Positions 8,029 to 16,417 of a stretch of 64,000 nucleotides of DNA are shown here, one piece after another. Both the position numbers and the translations under genes were made by a program. The DNA comes from Agarivorans litoreus (GTDB lineage Bacteria > Pseudomonadota > Gammaproteobacteria > Enterobacterales > Celerinatantimonadaceae): the NCBI RefSeq assembly GCF_019649015.1, contig NZ_BLPI01000001.1, positions 887,501 through 951,500 of the forward strand. Direction: 5' to 3'. The notes under the pieces were generated by a model. It was not told the origin of the DNA, made no database searches, and saw only the letters and a list, made by a program, of their open reading frames with translations. The first letter of the stretch is position 1; each line of letters begins with the position of its first letter.

Positions 8029-9996
8029 ATGCACCCACTTCAGTTTGCGATTACTAGCGCTGTTATAATGCTATTCAGCTTGCCAAGCTTAGCTGCTACC
8101 GAACCCAAACCAGCCACCGAGTTTACCAAAAAAGCCAATGCTGCTGTATTGGAAAGCCTTCCCTTCAACGACACCGAAGATTTTGAGAATGCCCAACGCG
8201 GCTTTATTGCTCAACCAGACACCCTTACCATTAAATCGGCCGACGGCAAGGTTGTATGGGACTTAGAGCAGTACAAAGCGTTTATATCGGTAGATAAGGC
8301 TGCGCCAGACACGGTAAACCCCAGCCTTTGGCGCAATGCTCAACTGGTTATTCAATACGGTTTATTTGAAGTTACACCTAATATTTATCAAGTGAGATCT
8401 TACGATCTATCTAACATTACCTTTGTTAAAGGCGACACCGGTTGGATAGTATTCGACCCGCTCATTTCACCAGAAACCGCCAAAGCAGCCCTAGACTTAA
8501 TTAATCAAAAATTAGGGGAGCGCCCAGTGCTTGGCATTATTTATAGCCATAGTCATATCGACCATTACGGTGGCGCTACTGGTCTTGTTACCAAAGCCGA
8601 TGTAGAAGCAGGAAAGGTGCAAATTTTAGCGCCAGAACACTTTACCGAACACGCGGTATCAGAGAATGTGATTGCCGGCAATGCCATGGGACGACGTGCG
8701 GTTTATATGTACGGTGCCCTACTACCACGCAACGCAACTGGTGGTGTGAACGGCGGCTTAGGCATGACCACGTCTACCGGCTTGGCGGGTTTACTCTTAC
8801 CCACTCAAGAAATCAAAGAAACAGGCGAGGTTGTAAGCATTGACGGTGTGGAGATGGAATTTCAAATGACACCAGGTACCGAAGCCCCCGCCGAAATGAA
8901 TACATGGTTTGCTAAATGGAATGCTCTTTGGATGGCAGAAAACACCACCAATACTATGCACAACATTCTTACCCTACGCGGCGCACAAGTGCGTGATGCA
9001 CTTAAGTGGTCAAGCTTTCTTAACGAGACCATAGAGCGTTGGGGCGACACGGTAGAAGTAAAATTTCAGAGCCATCATTGGCCAGTGTGGGGCAACGACA
9101 ACATTGTTCCCTACTTCAAAAAGCAGCGCGATATTTACAAATTTACCCATGACCAATCGGTGCGTTTAATGAACCAAGGTTATAACGGTGAAGAAATATC
9201 AGAAATGCTTAAGCTACCTCCAGAGCTAGAGAGCAATTGGCCAACCCGTGGGTATTACGGCACTTTACGCCACAACAGCCGAGCGGTATACCAGCGTTAC
9301 ATGGGCTGGTACAACGGTAACCCATCAGATCTAAATAATTTACCGCAAGAAATGGTGGCTAAAAAATACATGGAGTTTATGGGCGGTGAAGCACAAGTAT
9401 TAGAAAAGGCTCAAGCCTCTTTTGATAAAGGCGAATATCGCTGGGTGGCCGAGGTAATGAAACACGCCGTATTTGCTAACCAGCAAAACCAAGCAGCTAA
9501 AGAACTACTCGCTGACGCTTATGAACAACTTGGCTATCAGGCAGAATCTGGCCCTTGGCGCTCAGTGTATTTGCAAGGTGCTTACGAACTGCGCAATGGT
9601 GTTCCTAGCGCTGGCGGCACGCAAACAGCCACACCCGATACCATTCGAGCCATGACACCAGACATGCTGTTTGACTACCTCGCGGTGCGTTTAATAGCCG
9701 AAAAGGCGCAAGGGAAAAGCTTCACCATTAACATCGACTTTACCGACATAGACAGTCACCACAGTTTAACGTTAGAAAACGCCGTATTAAACCATAGCCA
9801 AAAACAAGTAGCCAAAGCCGACGTAAGCCTAAGTTTAAGCATGCAAACCATGAACAATATTCAGCTTAAACAGCTTAGTTTTGATGATGCCATTGCCAAC
9901 GGCGACATAAAAATTGCCGGCGACAAAGTGGTGTTTGATAGCTTTTTAGCCATGCTAGACGAGTTTAACTTCTGGTTTAATATTGTAACGCCTTAA
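8029..9996 (+). CDS. alkyl sulfatase, SdsA/BDS1-type metallo-beta-lactamase fold
   Basis: A 655-residue exported enzyme from the ATG at 8029, chosen because AAGGAAG precedes it and it opens a clean signal peptide ending near LPSLAA. An in-frame TTG at 7981 lacks these. The metallo-beta-lactamase domain carries H174-x-H176-x-D178-H179 in YSHSHIDHYGG, then the AENTTNTMHNIL segment and the FQSHHWPVWGN segment, which provide the two-zinc site. The middle region gives the dimerisation helices (SLPQEM-type), and residues from about 530 form the SCP2-like C-terminal domain that holds the alkyl chain. It releases sulfate from linear alkyl sulfates. Length matches SdsA1 (about 650). No sulfate-use genes adjoin it. 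Confidence 0.92.
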   Translation: MHPLQFAITSAVIMLFSLPSLAATEPKPATEFTKKANAAVLESLPFNDTEDFENAQRGFIAQPDTLTIKSADGKVVWDLEQYKAFISVDKAAPDTVNPSLWRNAQLVIQYGLFEVTPNIYQVRSYDLSNITFVKGDTGWIVFDPLISPETAKAALDLINQKLGERPVLGIIYSHSHIDHYGGATGLVTKADVEAGKVQILAPEHFTEHAVSENVIAGNAMGRRAVYMYGALLPRNATGGVNGGLGMTTSTGLAGLLLPTQEIKETGEVVSIDGVEMEFQMTPGTEAPAEMNTWFAKWNALWMAENTTNTMHNILTLRGAQVRDALKWSSFLNETIERWGDTVEVKFQSHHWPVWGNDNIVPYFKKQRDIYKFTHDQSVRLMNQGYNGEEISEMLKLPPELESNWPTRGYYGTLRHNSRAVYQRYMGWYNGNPSDLNNLPQEMVAKKYMEFMGGEAQVLEKAQASFDKGEYRWVAEVMKHAVFANQQNQAAKELLADAYEQLGYQAESGPWRSVYLQGAYELRNGVPSAGGTQTATPDTIRAMTPDMLFDYLAVRLIAEKAQGKSFTINIDFTDIDSHHSLTLENAVLNHSQKQVAKADVSLSLSMQTMNNIQLKQLSFDDAIANGDIKIAGDKVVFDSFLAMLDEFNFWFNIVTP

Positions 9997-10006
9997 ATAA
10001 CTACTG

Positions 10007-10043
10007 CCTTGTACACTCTATGTTTCACTTAGAGCGTACAAGG
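10007..10043 (+). terminator. hairpin after the alkylsulfatase gene
   Basis: CCTTGTAC (10007-10014) pairs with GTACAAGG (10036-10043), and the stem continues inside with CTCTA/TTAGAG. It begins 10 bases after the stop. A T run is missing, so it may act as a processing or weak termination signal. Confidence 0.55.
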
Positions 10044-10291
10044 TACTCCTCAATGAACAACAGCAAAGCCTGTCCTGCTCACTTCGCTTCGCTCATACCT
10101 ATGAGCACTCAGACTTACACCACAAAAACCAATAATAATAAGCACTGAATAAGCACCAATGAGAAGCCGGTCTAAGTTCTTAATAAAGCAATCTTGCACA
10201 CTAAATCGATAGACACTCTCAAACAATGGCTAAGTAACCACAGTATTGTGGATACATACCCAGCAACCCCACAGCACAGCTAGAGACCCTA

Positions 10292-11506
10292 TTGAACATA
10301 ACTCTTAGATTAGTATTTTGCTTCGCCATTAGCCTACTCGCAGGCTGCCAAACAGCGAGTTCTTCCAGTGACAACGATGACGACGCCAACATAACAGCAC
10401 CCAAGTTAAGGGACGATTTCATCCGCGGGGTAGATATATCAATGCTGCCAGAAATTGAGGCTTTAGGCGGCAAGTATTATCACCAAAGTGTTGAGCAAGA
10501 CTTATTCACAATACTAAAAAAACACGGGGTGAATGCCATTAGGACGAGGTTATGGATAGATCCAAAATCTAACACCGGAGAGAGCTATGGCGGAGGAAAT
10601 AACCAATTAACACGTTCCATAGACTTGGCTAAACGCGCCAAAGACAATGGCATGACTTTTCTACTGGATCTTCACTACAGCGACTTTTGGGCCGATCCCA
10701 AAAAACAAAGCAAGCCCAAAGCTTGGCAGCACCTATCTTTTGAAAACTTAAATCAAAAAGTATACGACTACACCGCACAGGTAATGCAAGCTTACCAAGC
10801 CGCAGGTGTAGTGCCTGATAGTGTTCAAATAGGCAATGAAATCAATGGTGGAATGCTATGGCCAGACGGCAAAAACTGGGGACCCGGTAGCCAAGGATTC
10901 GAAAAGCTATCACTACTATTAAAAGCTGGGATTCAGGCAGTACACGATAATAGCGGAGAGCAAGATACTCAAATTATTTTGCATCTTGCCGAAGCTGGTA
11001 AAAATGAATACTTTCGTTGGTGGTTTGATGAAATACATCAATACGGTGTTGAGTACGACATTATTGGTATGTCTTACTATCCTTGGTGGCACGGCCCGAT
11101 TGCCGATGTAAAAGCCAATATGGAAGACCTAAGCAATCGATATAACAAGCCCATTTTGCTCGTTGAAACCTCATTCCCCTATACCAATGCAAACGCAGAT
11201 AGACTAGAAAACAGTTATTCTGACTCAGGCCCAATTCAAGGTTATCAAGTGTCGGTAAACGGCCAAGCCCAATTTCTTTCCGACATAATGCTTTTACTTA
11301 ATAACCTACCTAACCAGCAAGGTCTGGGCATTTATTATTGGGAGCCAGCTTGGTTACCTGTAGAAGGCGCAACCTGGGCGACAAAAGCTGGAATGGCCTA
11401 CGGCAGTGATCAATGGCAAATGGGTAATGCCTGGGAAAACCAAGGCCTATTCGACTTTGGAGGCAATGCTTTACCCTCATTGGAAATATTTAAGACGCAA
11501 AAGTAA
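10292..11506 (+). CDS. GH53 arabinogalactan endo-beta-1,4-galactanase, lipoprotein
   Basis: A 404-residue glycoside hydrolase. The N-terminus is a lipoprotein signal with lipobox LAGC (Cys19) and a Ser/Asp-rich linker, so it is anchored in the outer membrane or exported. The family-53 barrel follows: GVDISMLPEIEALGG near 46, NAIRTRLWIDP near 81, LLDLHYSDFWADP near 124, the acid/base E183 in QIGNEINGG and the nucleophile E292 in LVETSFPY. It cuts beta-1,4-galactan of pectin side chains or algal galactans. Start is TTG at 10292; no in-frame ATG or GTG lies between it and the upstream stop at 10235. No transporter or galactosidase adjoins, so it is a lone gene rather than part of a galactan locus. 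Confidence 0.92.
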   Translation: MNITLRLVFCFAISLLAGCQTASSSSDNDDDANITAPKLRDDFIRGVDISMLPEIEALGGKYYHQSVEQDLFTILKKHGVNAIRTRLWIDPKSNTGESYGGGNNQLTRSIDLAKRAKDNGMTFLLDLHYSDFWADPKKQSKPKAWQHLSFENLNQKVYDYTAQVMQAYQAAGVVPDSVQIGNEINGGMLWPDGKNWGPGSQGFEKLSLLLKAGIQAVHDNSGEQDTQIILHLAEAGKNEYFRWWFDEIHQYGVEYDIIGMSYYPWWHGPIADVKANMEDLSNRYNKPILLVETSFPYTNANADRLENSYSDSGPIQGYQVSVNGQAQFLSDIMLLLNNLPNQQGLGIYYWEPAWLPVEGATWATKAGMAYGSDQWQMGNAWENQGLFDFGGNALPSLEIFKTQK

Positions 11507-11713
11507 CAGAAAAAGTTGTAGCAGTATTATTGAACCTGTGAAAAATTAGCTTAAATCCAAGTAGTGCATAGTAAGACCTTTTATAACTGAAATAGTAAAC
11601 ATCACGCTCTCGCTTTTTAACTTAAGCATATTATATACTGCACTCCCTTATTGATTGACTCCTGCCTTGGCGAAACCACTTATTATGCCAATGCAGCTTA
11701 TGGAGATTCACCC

Positions 11714-12271
11714 TTGAAAAAATTCATTTCAGCTATAGCACTTAGCGCCGTAATTTCTGCTCCTGCCTTTGCCGAATCGCCAGTAATGTTCTCAACGATC
11801 AACGGCTATAACGCACCAGATTCAAACACCGTTGGCGGCGTACGTTTATCAGTACTTCATGGTCAAGTAGACGAAGTAAAAGGTGTAGACTTCTCGGTAT
11901 TAGGTATGTCTGAGACCAAGCGCACCACAGGTATTAACTTTGGACTACTTTTTGGTGGCGCTAAAGTAACCGAAGAAATGAAAGGGGTGTCTTTAGGCCT
12001 ATTTAACTGGAATACTGGCTCAACTACCGGTGTTAACCTAGCTGCAGTAAACGTTACTAACGACGTAAATGGCCTAAACTGGAGCGCAGTAAACTTTTCA
12101 GAGGGCTATACCAAAGCAGACCTAGGCTTCGCTAGCATCTCAGAAAAATCTAACTTCCAGTTGGGTGTATTTAACATGACTAAAGAAATCGACGGCGTAC
12201 AAATTGGCCTAATCAATTGTGCCGACAATGGCTTCTTTAAATGCTTCCCAATTTTTAACTTTGCTAAATAA
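11714..12271 (+). CDS. VC2662-type exported repeat protein
   Basis: A 185-residue exported protein starting at TTG 11714, eight bases after GGAG. A clean signal peptide follows (KKFISAIALSAVISAPAFA). An upstream in-frame ATG at 11651 would bury it. The mature part consists of short repeats of the form G-(V/I/L)-x-(L/F)-(G/S)-L/V-x-N, such as TGINFGLLFGG, KGVSLGLFNWN, TGVNLAAVNV and NGLNWSAVNF. It ends in VQIGLINCADNGFFKCFPIFNFAK-like residues typical of the VC2662/LA_2272 surface-repeat family. These probably form a beta-solenoid or outer-membrane strand set; the role is unknown. Two Cys near the end may form a disulfide. A strong terminator follows. Confidence 0.82.
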   Translation: MKKFISAIALSAVISAPAFAESPVMFSTINGYNAPDSNTVGGVRLSVLHGQVDEVKGVDFSVLGMSETKRTTGINFGLLFGGAKVTEEMKGVSLGLFNWNTGSTTGVNLAAVNVTNDVNGLNWSAVNFSEGYTKADLGFASISEKSNFQLGVFNMTKEIDGVQIGLINCADNGFFKCFPIFNFAK

Positions 12272-12305
12272 CCGCAGCAAAGCTTAATAGCCTAAACTAA
12301 TTCTA

Positions 12306-12334
12306 GGCCAGCCTAATTGCTGGCCTTTTTATTT
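12306..12334 (+). terminator. terminator of the VC2662-type gene
   Basis: GGCCAGC (12306-12312) and GCTGGCC (12319-12325) form a perfect 7-bp stem with a 6-base loop, followed by TTTTTATTTT. Confidence 0.9.
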
Positions 12335-12473
12335 TCCGCAAACCTCACGTCACATAACACAACAATATTCTGTATTACTTGTATTCCAATCAGTAACATA
12401 CATGCTTGAGTGAACAAAAAATCAACTCCATTTGCCTAAGCACCAAGCACCTTAGGCTCGGATAACGGCCAGC

Positions 12474-13022
12474 ATGTACTTACACTTAGGGATTAAGAAA
12501 CGAAACGCCAAACGGATTGGCTACAGCCGAGATTACTGCAATTACTGTGAGAAACCAGTGATTGCCGAGCTGTGGCGTTATCGCGCTTGGTTAGGTTTGT
12601 TTTGGATCCCCATTTTGCCTTTAAACAAAAGGCAGCATTGGCTTTGTAGCGAATGTAATAATCAAACCGACAGCCGCTACACCAATGGTTTAGTATCAAA
12701 AGTGGTGATTTTGTTATTTTCGCTGATCGTAACCGGCTTACTATTTGACCCGGAAGCACCGCAATACAGTGACTATATTTGGTGGCTGCGTGGCTTAAGC
12801 TTTACCATCAACATCTTATGCTTTGTTTGGTTGCTTAAACACAAAAAGTGCCCTAGTCACAAACAACGGCGAGCCAAGCTAGAACCACTAAAGGCTGCCC
12901 ATTGCCACTTTTGCCAAAGCCCTTTGTACATTGGTTTAGAAACCCGCTGCGATGCCTGCCAACTAAAGGTTTACAAAACGATTAACGACGCCACAAAGCT
13001 AGGCGCCAACCGCCACTATTAA
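12474..13022 (+). CDS. membrane protein with two cytoplasmic-type zinc ribbons
   Basis: A 182-residue protein of no family that I recognise. An N-terminal ribbon is formed by C22/C25 (YCNYC) and C58/C61 (LCSEC), with an intervening aromatic segment (RYRAWLGLFWIPILPLNKRQHW). Two membrane spans follow at about 73-91 and 103-121. A second ribbon is formed by C144/C147 (CHFC) and C159/C162 (CDAC). Both ribbons would face the same side. The N-terminal layout resembles zinc-ribbon 15-type proteins, in which FWIPI(L/I)P and a CxxC pair are typical. Function unknown; metal binding is inferred. The start ATG at 12474 is the first in frame. Confidence 0.65.
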   Translation: MYLHLGIKKRNAKRIGYSRDYCNYCEKPVIAELWRYRAWLGLFWIPILPLNKRQHWLCSECNNQTDSRYTNGLVSKVVILLFSLIVTGLLFDPEAPQYSDYIWWLRGLSFTINILCFVWLLKHKKCPSHKQRRAKLEPLKAAHCHFCQSPLYIGLETRCDACQLKVYKTINDATKLGANRHY

Positions 13023-13196
13023 ACCTGCTTAACAACACTTACAAAATGACAATTGCTACCCACCTCAAAAGCTAAGCTTTGCTATTCTAAGCACTTGAAG
13101 CAATCGTTATATGAGCAGCACTATCAAGCTTATATTGGGCTTAATCACGCAGTACAAAATAGTTAGCGAAACGCTGGCTACAACCAAGGCTCAGCA

Positions 13197-15008
13197 ATGC
13201 AAACGCAAACTAACAACCATGCGCACAACGCCACCCCAAACTCTGCGCAGCCACAGAAAAAAGCTAAAAACCTGCGCATTTTGTTTGAGTTAATTGCTTT
13301 TATTCGCCCCTATAAAGTTAAGGTGGCTGGGGCTTTACTTGCGCTAATCTTCACCGCCTCTCTCACCCTCTCGGTGGGTTACGGGGTGCGCATTTTAATT
13401 GATGAAGGCTTCGCCCAGCAGTCGCAACAAGAGCTGGGTAATGCCATTCAATTTATACTTATGGTCACCCTGCTCATTGCTATTGGCACCTTTTTTCGTT
13501 TTTACTTAGTGTCTTCGGTGGGAGAGCGAGTTAGCGCCGACATAAGGCTAGCCGTGTTTAATCACGTAATTACCTTGCACCCAAGCTACTTTGAAACCAA
13601 CGGCAGTGGCGACATTATGTCGCGTATCACCACCGACACCACCTTATTGCAAAGCATTATTGGCTCGTCATTTTCTATGGCTATGCGCAGTGTCTTAATG
13701 TGTGCGGGCGCAATAATCATGCTATTTGCCACCAATATAAAGCTCACCCTTATTGTATTAGCCTCGGTGCCCTTTATCTTGGTTCCTATCCTGATTTACG
13801 GCCGACGTGTTAGAGCTCTCTCGCGCCAAAGCCAAGACTCAATGGCCGATGTAGGCAGCTACGCAGGCGAAGCCATTGAGCAAATAAAAACCGTGCAGAG
13901 TTACAGTAACGAAGCCCAAGAAAGTGCGCTGTTTTCAAAAGAAGTAGAAAAGGCCTTTGAAGTAGGCAGACAGCGAGTTAAACAACGTGCCATCTTAATC
14001 TCTGGCGTTATCGTGATTGTATTTAGTGCCATTGCCGGCATGTTGTGGGTAGGCGGAAGCGATGTAATAAACGGCGTGATGTCGGCCGGAGATTTAGCCG
14101 CCTTTGTGTTTTATGCCATTATGGTTGCCTCTTCCTTGGCGACCATTTCAGAAGTATTAGGCGAATTACAACGCGCCGCAGGTGCCACCGAACGCTTGAT
14201 TGAAATTCTACAAGTAAAAAGCCACATTACCGCACCTAGCCAAGACCTTGCCTCAGCTAACGGGTTAAGCGCCGAAGTGGCCTTTAAAGATGTCACATTT
14301 CACTACCCTTCTAAGCCCGATATTGCAGCAACAGAGCAACTTACATTAAAGGCAGATAAAGGCAAAGTACTGGCACTAGTTGGGCCATCGGGCGCTGGTA
14401 AAACCACCCTGTTCGAATTGCTGCAACGCTTTTACGACCCGCAAATAGGCGAGGTAAGTTTAGGCGGCGTAAACATTCGCCAACTAGAACCTGCAGCGCT
14501 GCGCCAACACATGGCTCTAGTGCCACAACACCCAGCCCTGTTTAGCAGCGACGTATTCCACAACATTCGTTATGGCAATCCCGATGCCAGCAACGAACAA
14601 GTAATAGAGGCAGCTAAAAAAGCCCACGCCCATGAATTTATTAGCCAATTACCACAAGGCTATAACAGCTTTTTGGGTGAGCGAGGCGTGCGATTATCTG
14701 GCGGCCAACGCCAGCGCATTGCTATCGCTAGAGCCATATTAAAGAACCCGAGTATATTGCTACTAGACGAAGCCACCAGCGCCCTAGACAGCGAGAGCGA
14801 ACACCACGTTCAACAAGCCCTGCAAGAGTTAATGAATAAGCGAACTACCTTAATTATTGCTCATCGCCTCTCAACCATTCAGCACGCCGACAAAATCGCA
14901 GTAATGGATCTAGGCCGCTTAATTGATGTTGGCGATCACCAATCTCTGCTGCAAAGCTGCCCGCTATATCAACGCTTAGTAGAGTTGCAGTTTAAGTATC
15001 ATCGGTAG
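13197..15008 (+). CDS. ABC exporter, fused permease and ATPase (MsbA-like)
   Basis: A 603-residue half-transporter that works as a dimer in the inner membrane. Residues 20-320 are the six-helix exporter domain (FIRPYKVKVAGALLALIF near the start, then SGDIMSRITTDTTLLQSI). The ATPase follows: Walker A GPSGAGKTT at about 396, Q-loop PQHPALFS, signature LSGGQRQR at about 500, Walker B ILLLDEATSALD at about 522 and the switch His in IAHRLST. It belongs to the group annotated as lipid A/multidrug exporters, but true MsbA is normally next to lpxK, which is absent here, so the cargo is uncertain. ATG 13197 follows AAGG at a good distance. Confidence 0.92.
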   Translation: MQTQTNNHAHNATPNSAQPQKKAKNLRILFELIAFIRPYKVKVAGALLALIFTASLTLSVGYGVRILIDEGFAQQSQQELGNAIQFILMVTLLIAIGTFFRFYLVSSVGERVSADIRLAVFNHVITLHPSYFETNGSGDIMSRITTDTTLLQSIIGSSFSMAMRSVLMCAGAIIMLFATNIKLTLIVLASVPFILVPILIYGRRVRALSRQSQDSMADVGSYAGEAIEQIKTVQSYSNEAQESALFSKEVEKAFEVGRQRVKQRAILISGVIVIVFSAIAGMLWVGGSDVINGVMSAGDLAAFVFYAIMVASSLATISEVLGELQRAAGATERLIEILQVKSHITAPSQDLASANGLSAEVAFKDVTFHYPSKPDIAATEQLTLKADKGKVLALVGPSGAGKTTLFELLQRFYDPQIGEVSLGGVNIRQLEPAALRQHMALVPQHPALFSSDVFHNIRYGNPDASNEQVIEAAKKAHAHEFISQLPQGYNSFLGERGVRLSGGQRQRIAIARAILKNPSILLLDEATSALDSESEHHVQQALQELMNKRTTLIIAHRLSTIQHADKIAVMDLGRLIDVGDHQSLLQSCPLYQRLVELQFKYHR

Positions 15009-15163
15009 AAGCCTGAGAAGGCAACTTTCAGAACTTAACTTCAACAAGGCTATTACTGTAGCTAGCCTGATCAATCAGTAAACACCACGACTTAATTGAC
15101 AATAACATCAAATAAAGGCATGTTTGTTTTTTGACAGATTGCAGGAATGAATAAGCGTATTTT

Positions 15164-15925
15164 ATGGATAAAAAATTCACCCAAGATGTTACCAATAATC
15201 ATCAACTTGTTTACGTTTTAGAAAGTAATCAAGTTAAAGAATTTTATGAACAAGCAATCAAGAGTCAGATTGTATCGGGGACACGCACTGCTGCTGGGCT
15301 AACCGCTACTGGTAATGATCTAGTCACCCTTACAAAACTAATTAGAGATCTAGGTTTTTCAGGTAAAGTTTATGAAAAAGTAGTTAATGGAAAAATCTAC
15401 ATTATTTTTAAAGGCAGACCTGGTCAACGGCATATCTTTACTGCTGCCAGATATTTATCAACAAACACAAAAGTGGTCGACATGGCTGTCGGTAAAGCAG
15501 CGATTAAATCCTCTGCTAGAGCCGGGGCAAGACTAACATTTATTTTGACAGTACCTATTATTATTTTAGAACACCTACTAAAAGACCAATTTCTATTAAG
15601 TGAATTAGTTGCAGACCTAGCGGTTTCATTAGTCAAAGTTGGTATTTCGGCAATTGTGGGTGCAATCGCGGCTACTGCTGTTGGCACTGTAACGACTTTA
15701 GCTGCTGCTCCATTAGCAATTGCCATTTTTGTAGGTTTACTTGTTGGCTGGGGACTTGATAAGTTAGATAGCAAATATGGAGTGACTCAAAAGCTAGCGG
15801 CTTTGTTACGAGAAATTGAAGACAAAACTCTGGGTGAAGTGAATAGGTCGATGTGGAAACTAGAGAAAATATTACGTTGGCAAATTCTAAATAATCAACC
15901 GCTTGGAAAGGGAATTTTTTATTAA
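15164..15925 (+). CDS. hypothetical membrane-inserting protein with colicin-like hydrophobic hairpin
   Basis: A 253-residue protein of unknown family. Residues 1-120 are soluble and basic/polar, with a motif IIFKGRPGQRHIFTAARYL at 80-98. A hydrophobic stretch lies at 124-138 and a long Ala/Gly/Val-rich hairpin at 153-198, ending in GLLVGWGLDKL; the tail is charged and helical. A polar head followed by one long Ala/Gly hydrophobic hairpin and no signal peptide is the layout of pore-forming bacteriocins and of some type VI effectors. This is an analogy of layout only. The coding region is visibly more AT-rich than its neighbours. A small exported protein gene starts eight bases after its stop, so both likely form one transcript. 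Confidence 0.6.
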   Translation: MDKKFTQDVTNNHQLVYVLESNQVKEFYEQAIKSQIVSGTRTAAGLTATGNDLVTLTKLIRDLGFSGKVYEKVVNGKIYIIFKGRPGQRHIFTAARYLSTNTKVVDMAVGKAAIKSSARAGARLTFILTVPIIILEHLLKDQFLLSELVADLAVSLVKVGISAIVGAIAATAVGTVTTLAAAPLAIAIFVGLLVGWGLDKLDSKYGVTQKLAALLREIEDKTLGEVNRSMWKLEKILRWQILNNQPLGKGIFY

Positions 15926-15932
15926 TACATTC

Positions 15933-16367
15933 ATGAAAAATACAAGAGCATTAAAAAGAAGCTTAGCTTTGCTGTTCGCTGCGTTGGCTTCTTTCAATAT
16001 AAATACTGCTATAGCGGCTAACTCTGGCGAGGTACATATTGGTTGTATGTTAATCAATGAAGCTTTTATTGATGGAGAACCCGCGGTTATACCTATACCA
16101 ACCATAAGCTTATTAGCCAAAACTGCGGGTGACTCTCAGTCAATTCTGCGTAACAAAGCGCTAAGCATCGAGATTAAAACAGCAGGGATATTAGAAACCA
16201 GCTTAAACAAGCCATTTGTAAGCCAGTTCCTTGCAGAAATAAATCACCAAGGCTTAATCACCACTGTTAAAAGTGCGCCAAGAAACAAAACAGATGATGA
16301 TTTTTCCATTCATTTAAATCTAAGAAACGCTAAAGGAGAGCTTACTTTAGAGTGTTTAAGCCAATAA
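15933..16367 (+). CDS. small exported protein, unknown
   Basis: A 144-residue protein from ATG 15933, chosen over an earlier in-frame ATG at 15903 because it opens a signal peptide (KNTRALKRSLALLFAALASF, cleaved near TAIA/AN) and does not overlap the upstream gene. The mature part of about 116 residues is mixed, with two cysteines near its ends (C38, C141) that could pair. No family recognised. It follows a membrane-inserting protein by seven bases, so a partner, immunity or accessory role in the periplasm is possible but unproven. Base use is AT-rich like the gene before it. Confidence 0.6.
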   Translation: MKNTRALKRSLALLFAALASFNINTAIAANSGEVHIGCMLINEAFIDGEPAVIPIPTISLLAKTAGDSQSILRNKALSIEIKTAGILETSLNKPFVSQFLAEINHQGLITTVKSAPRNKTDDDFSIHLNLRNAKGELTLECLSQ

Positions 16368-16373
16368 AAGTAA

Positions 16374-16401
16374 AAGCGAATAAGCCTCAACTTATTCGCT
16401 T
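16374..16401 (-). terminator. terminator of the lactate operon (may also serve the opposite gene)
   Basis: A perfect 11-bp stem, AAGCGAATAAG (16374-16384) and CTTATTCGCTT (16391-16401), with a 6-base loop. On the minus strand it is followed by TTTACTTTTATT and lies 17 bases after the Dld-II stop. It sits between two convergent genes. Confidence 0.8.
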
Positions 16402-16417
16402 ACTAACACTCGTCTCT

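Noticed and set aside
13111-13293. 60-codon frame before the ABC exporter
   Set aside because: It overlaps the exporter start in another frame and has no ribosome site or family features.
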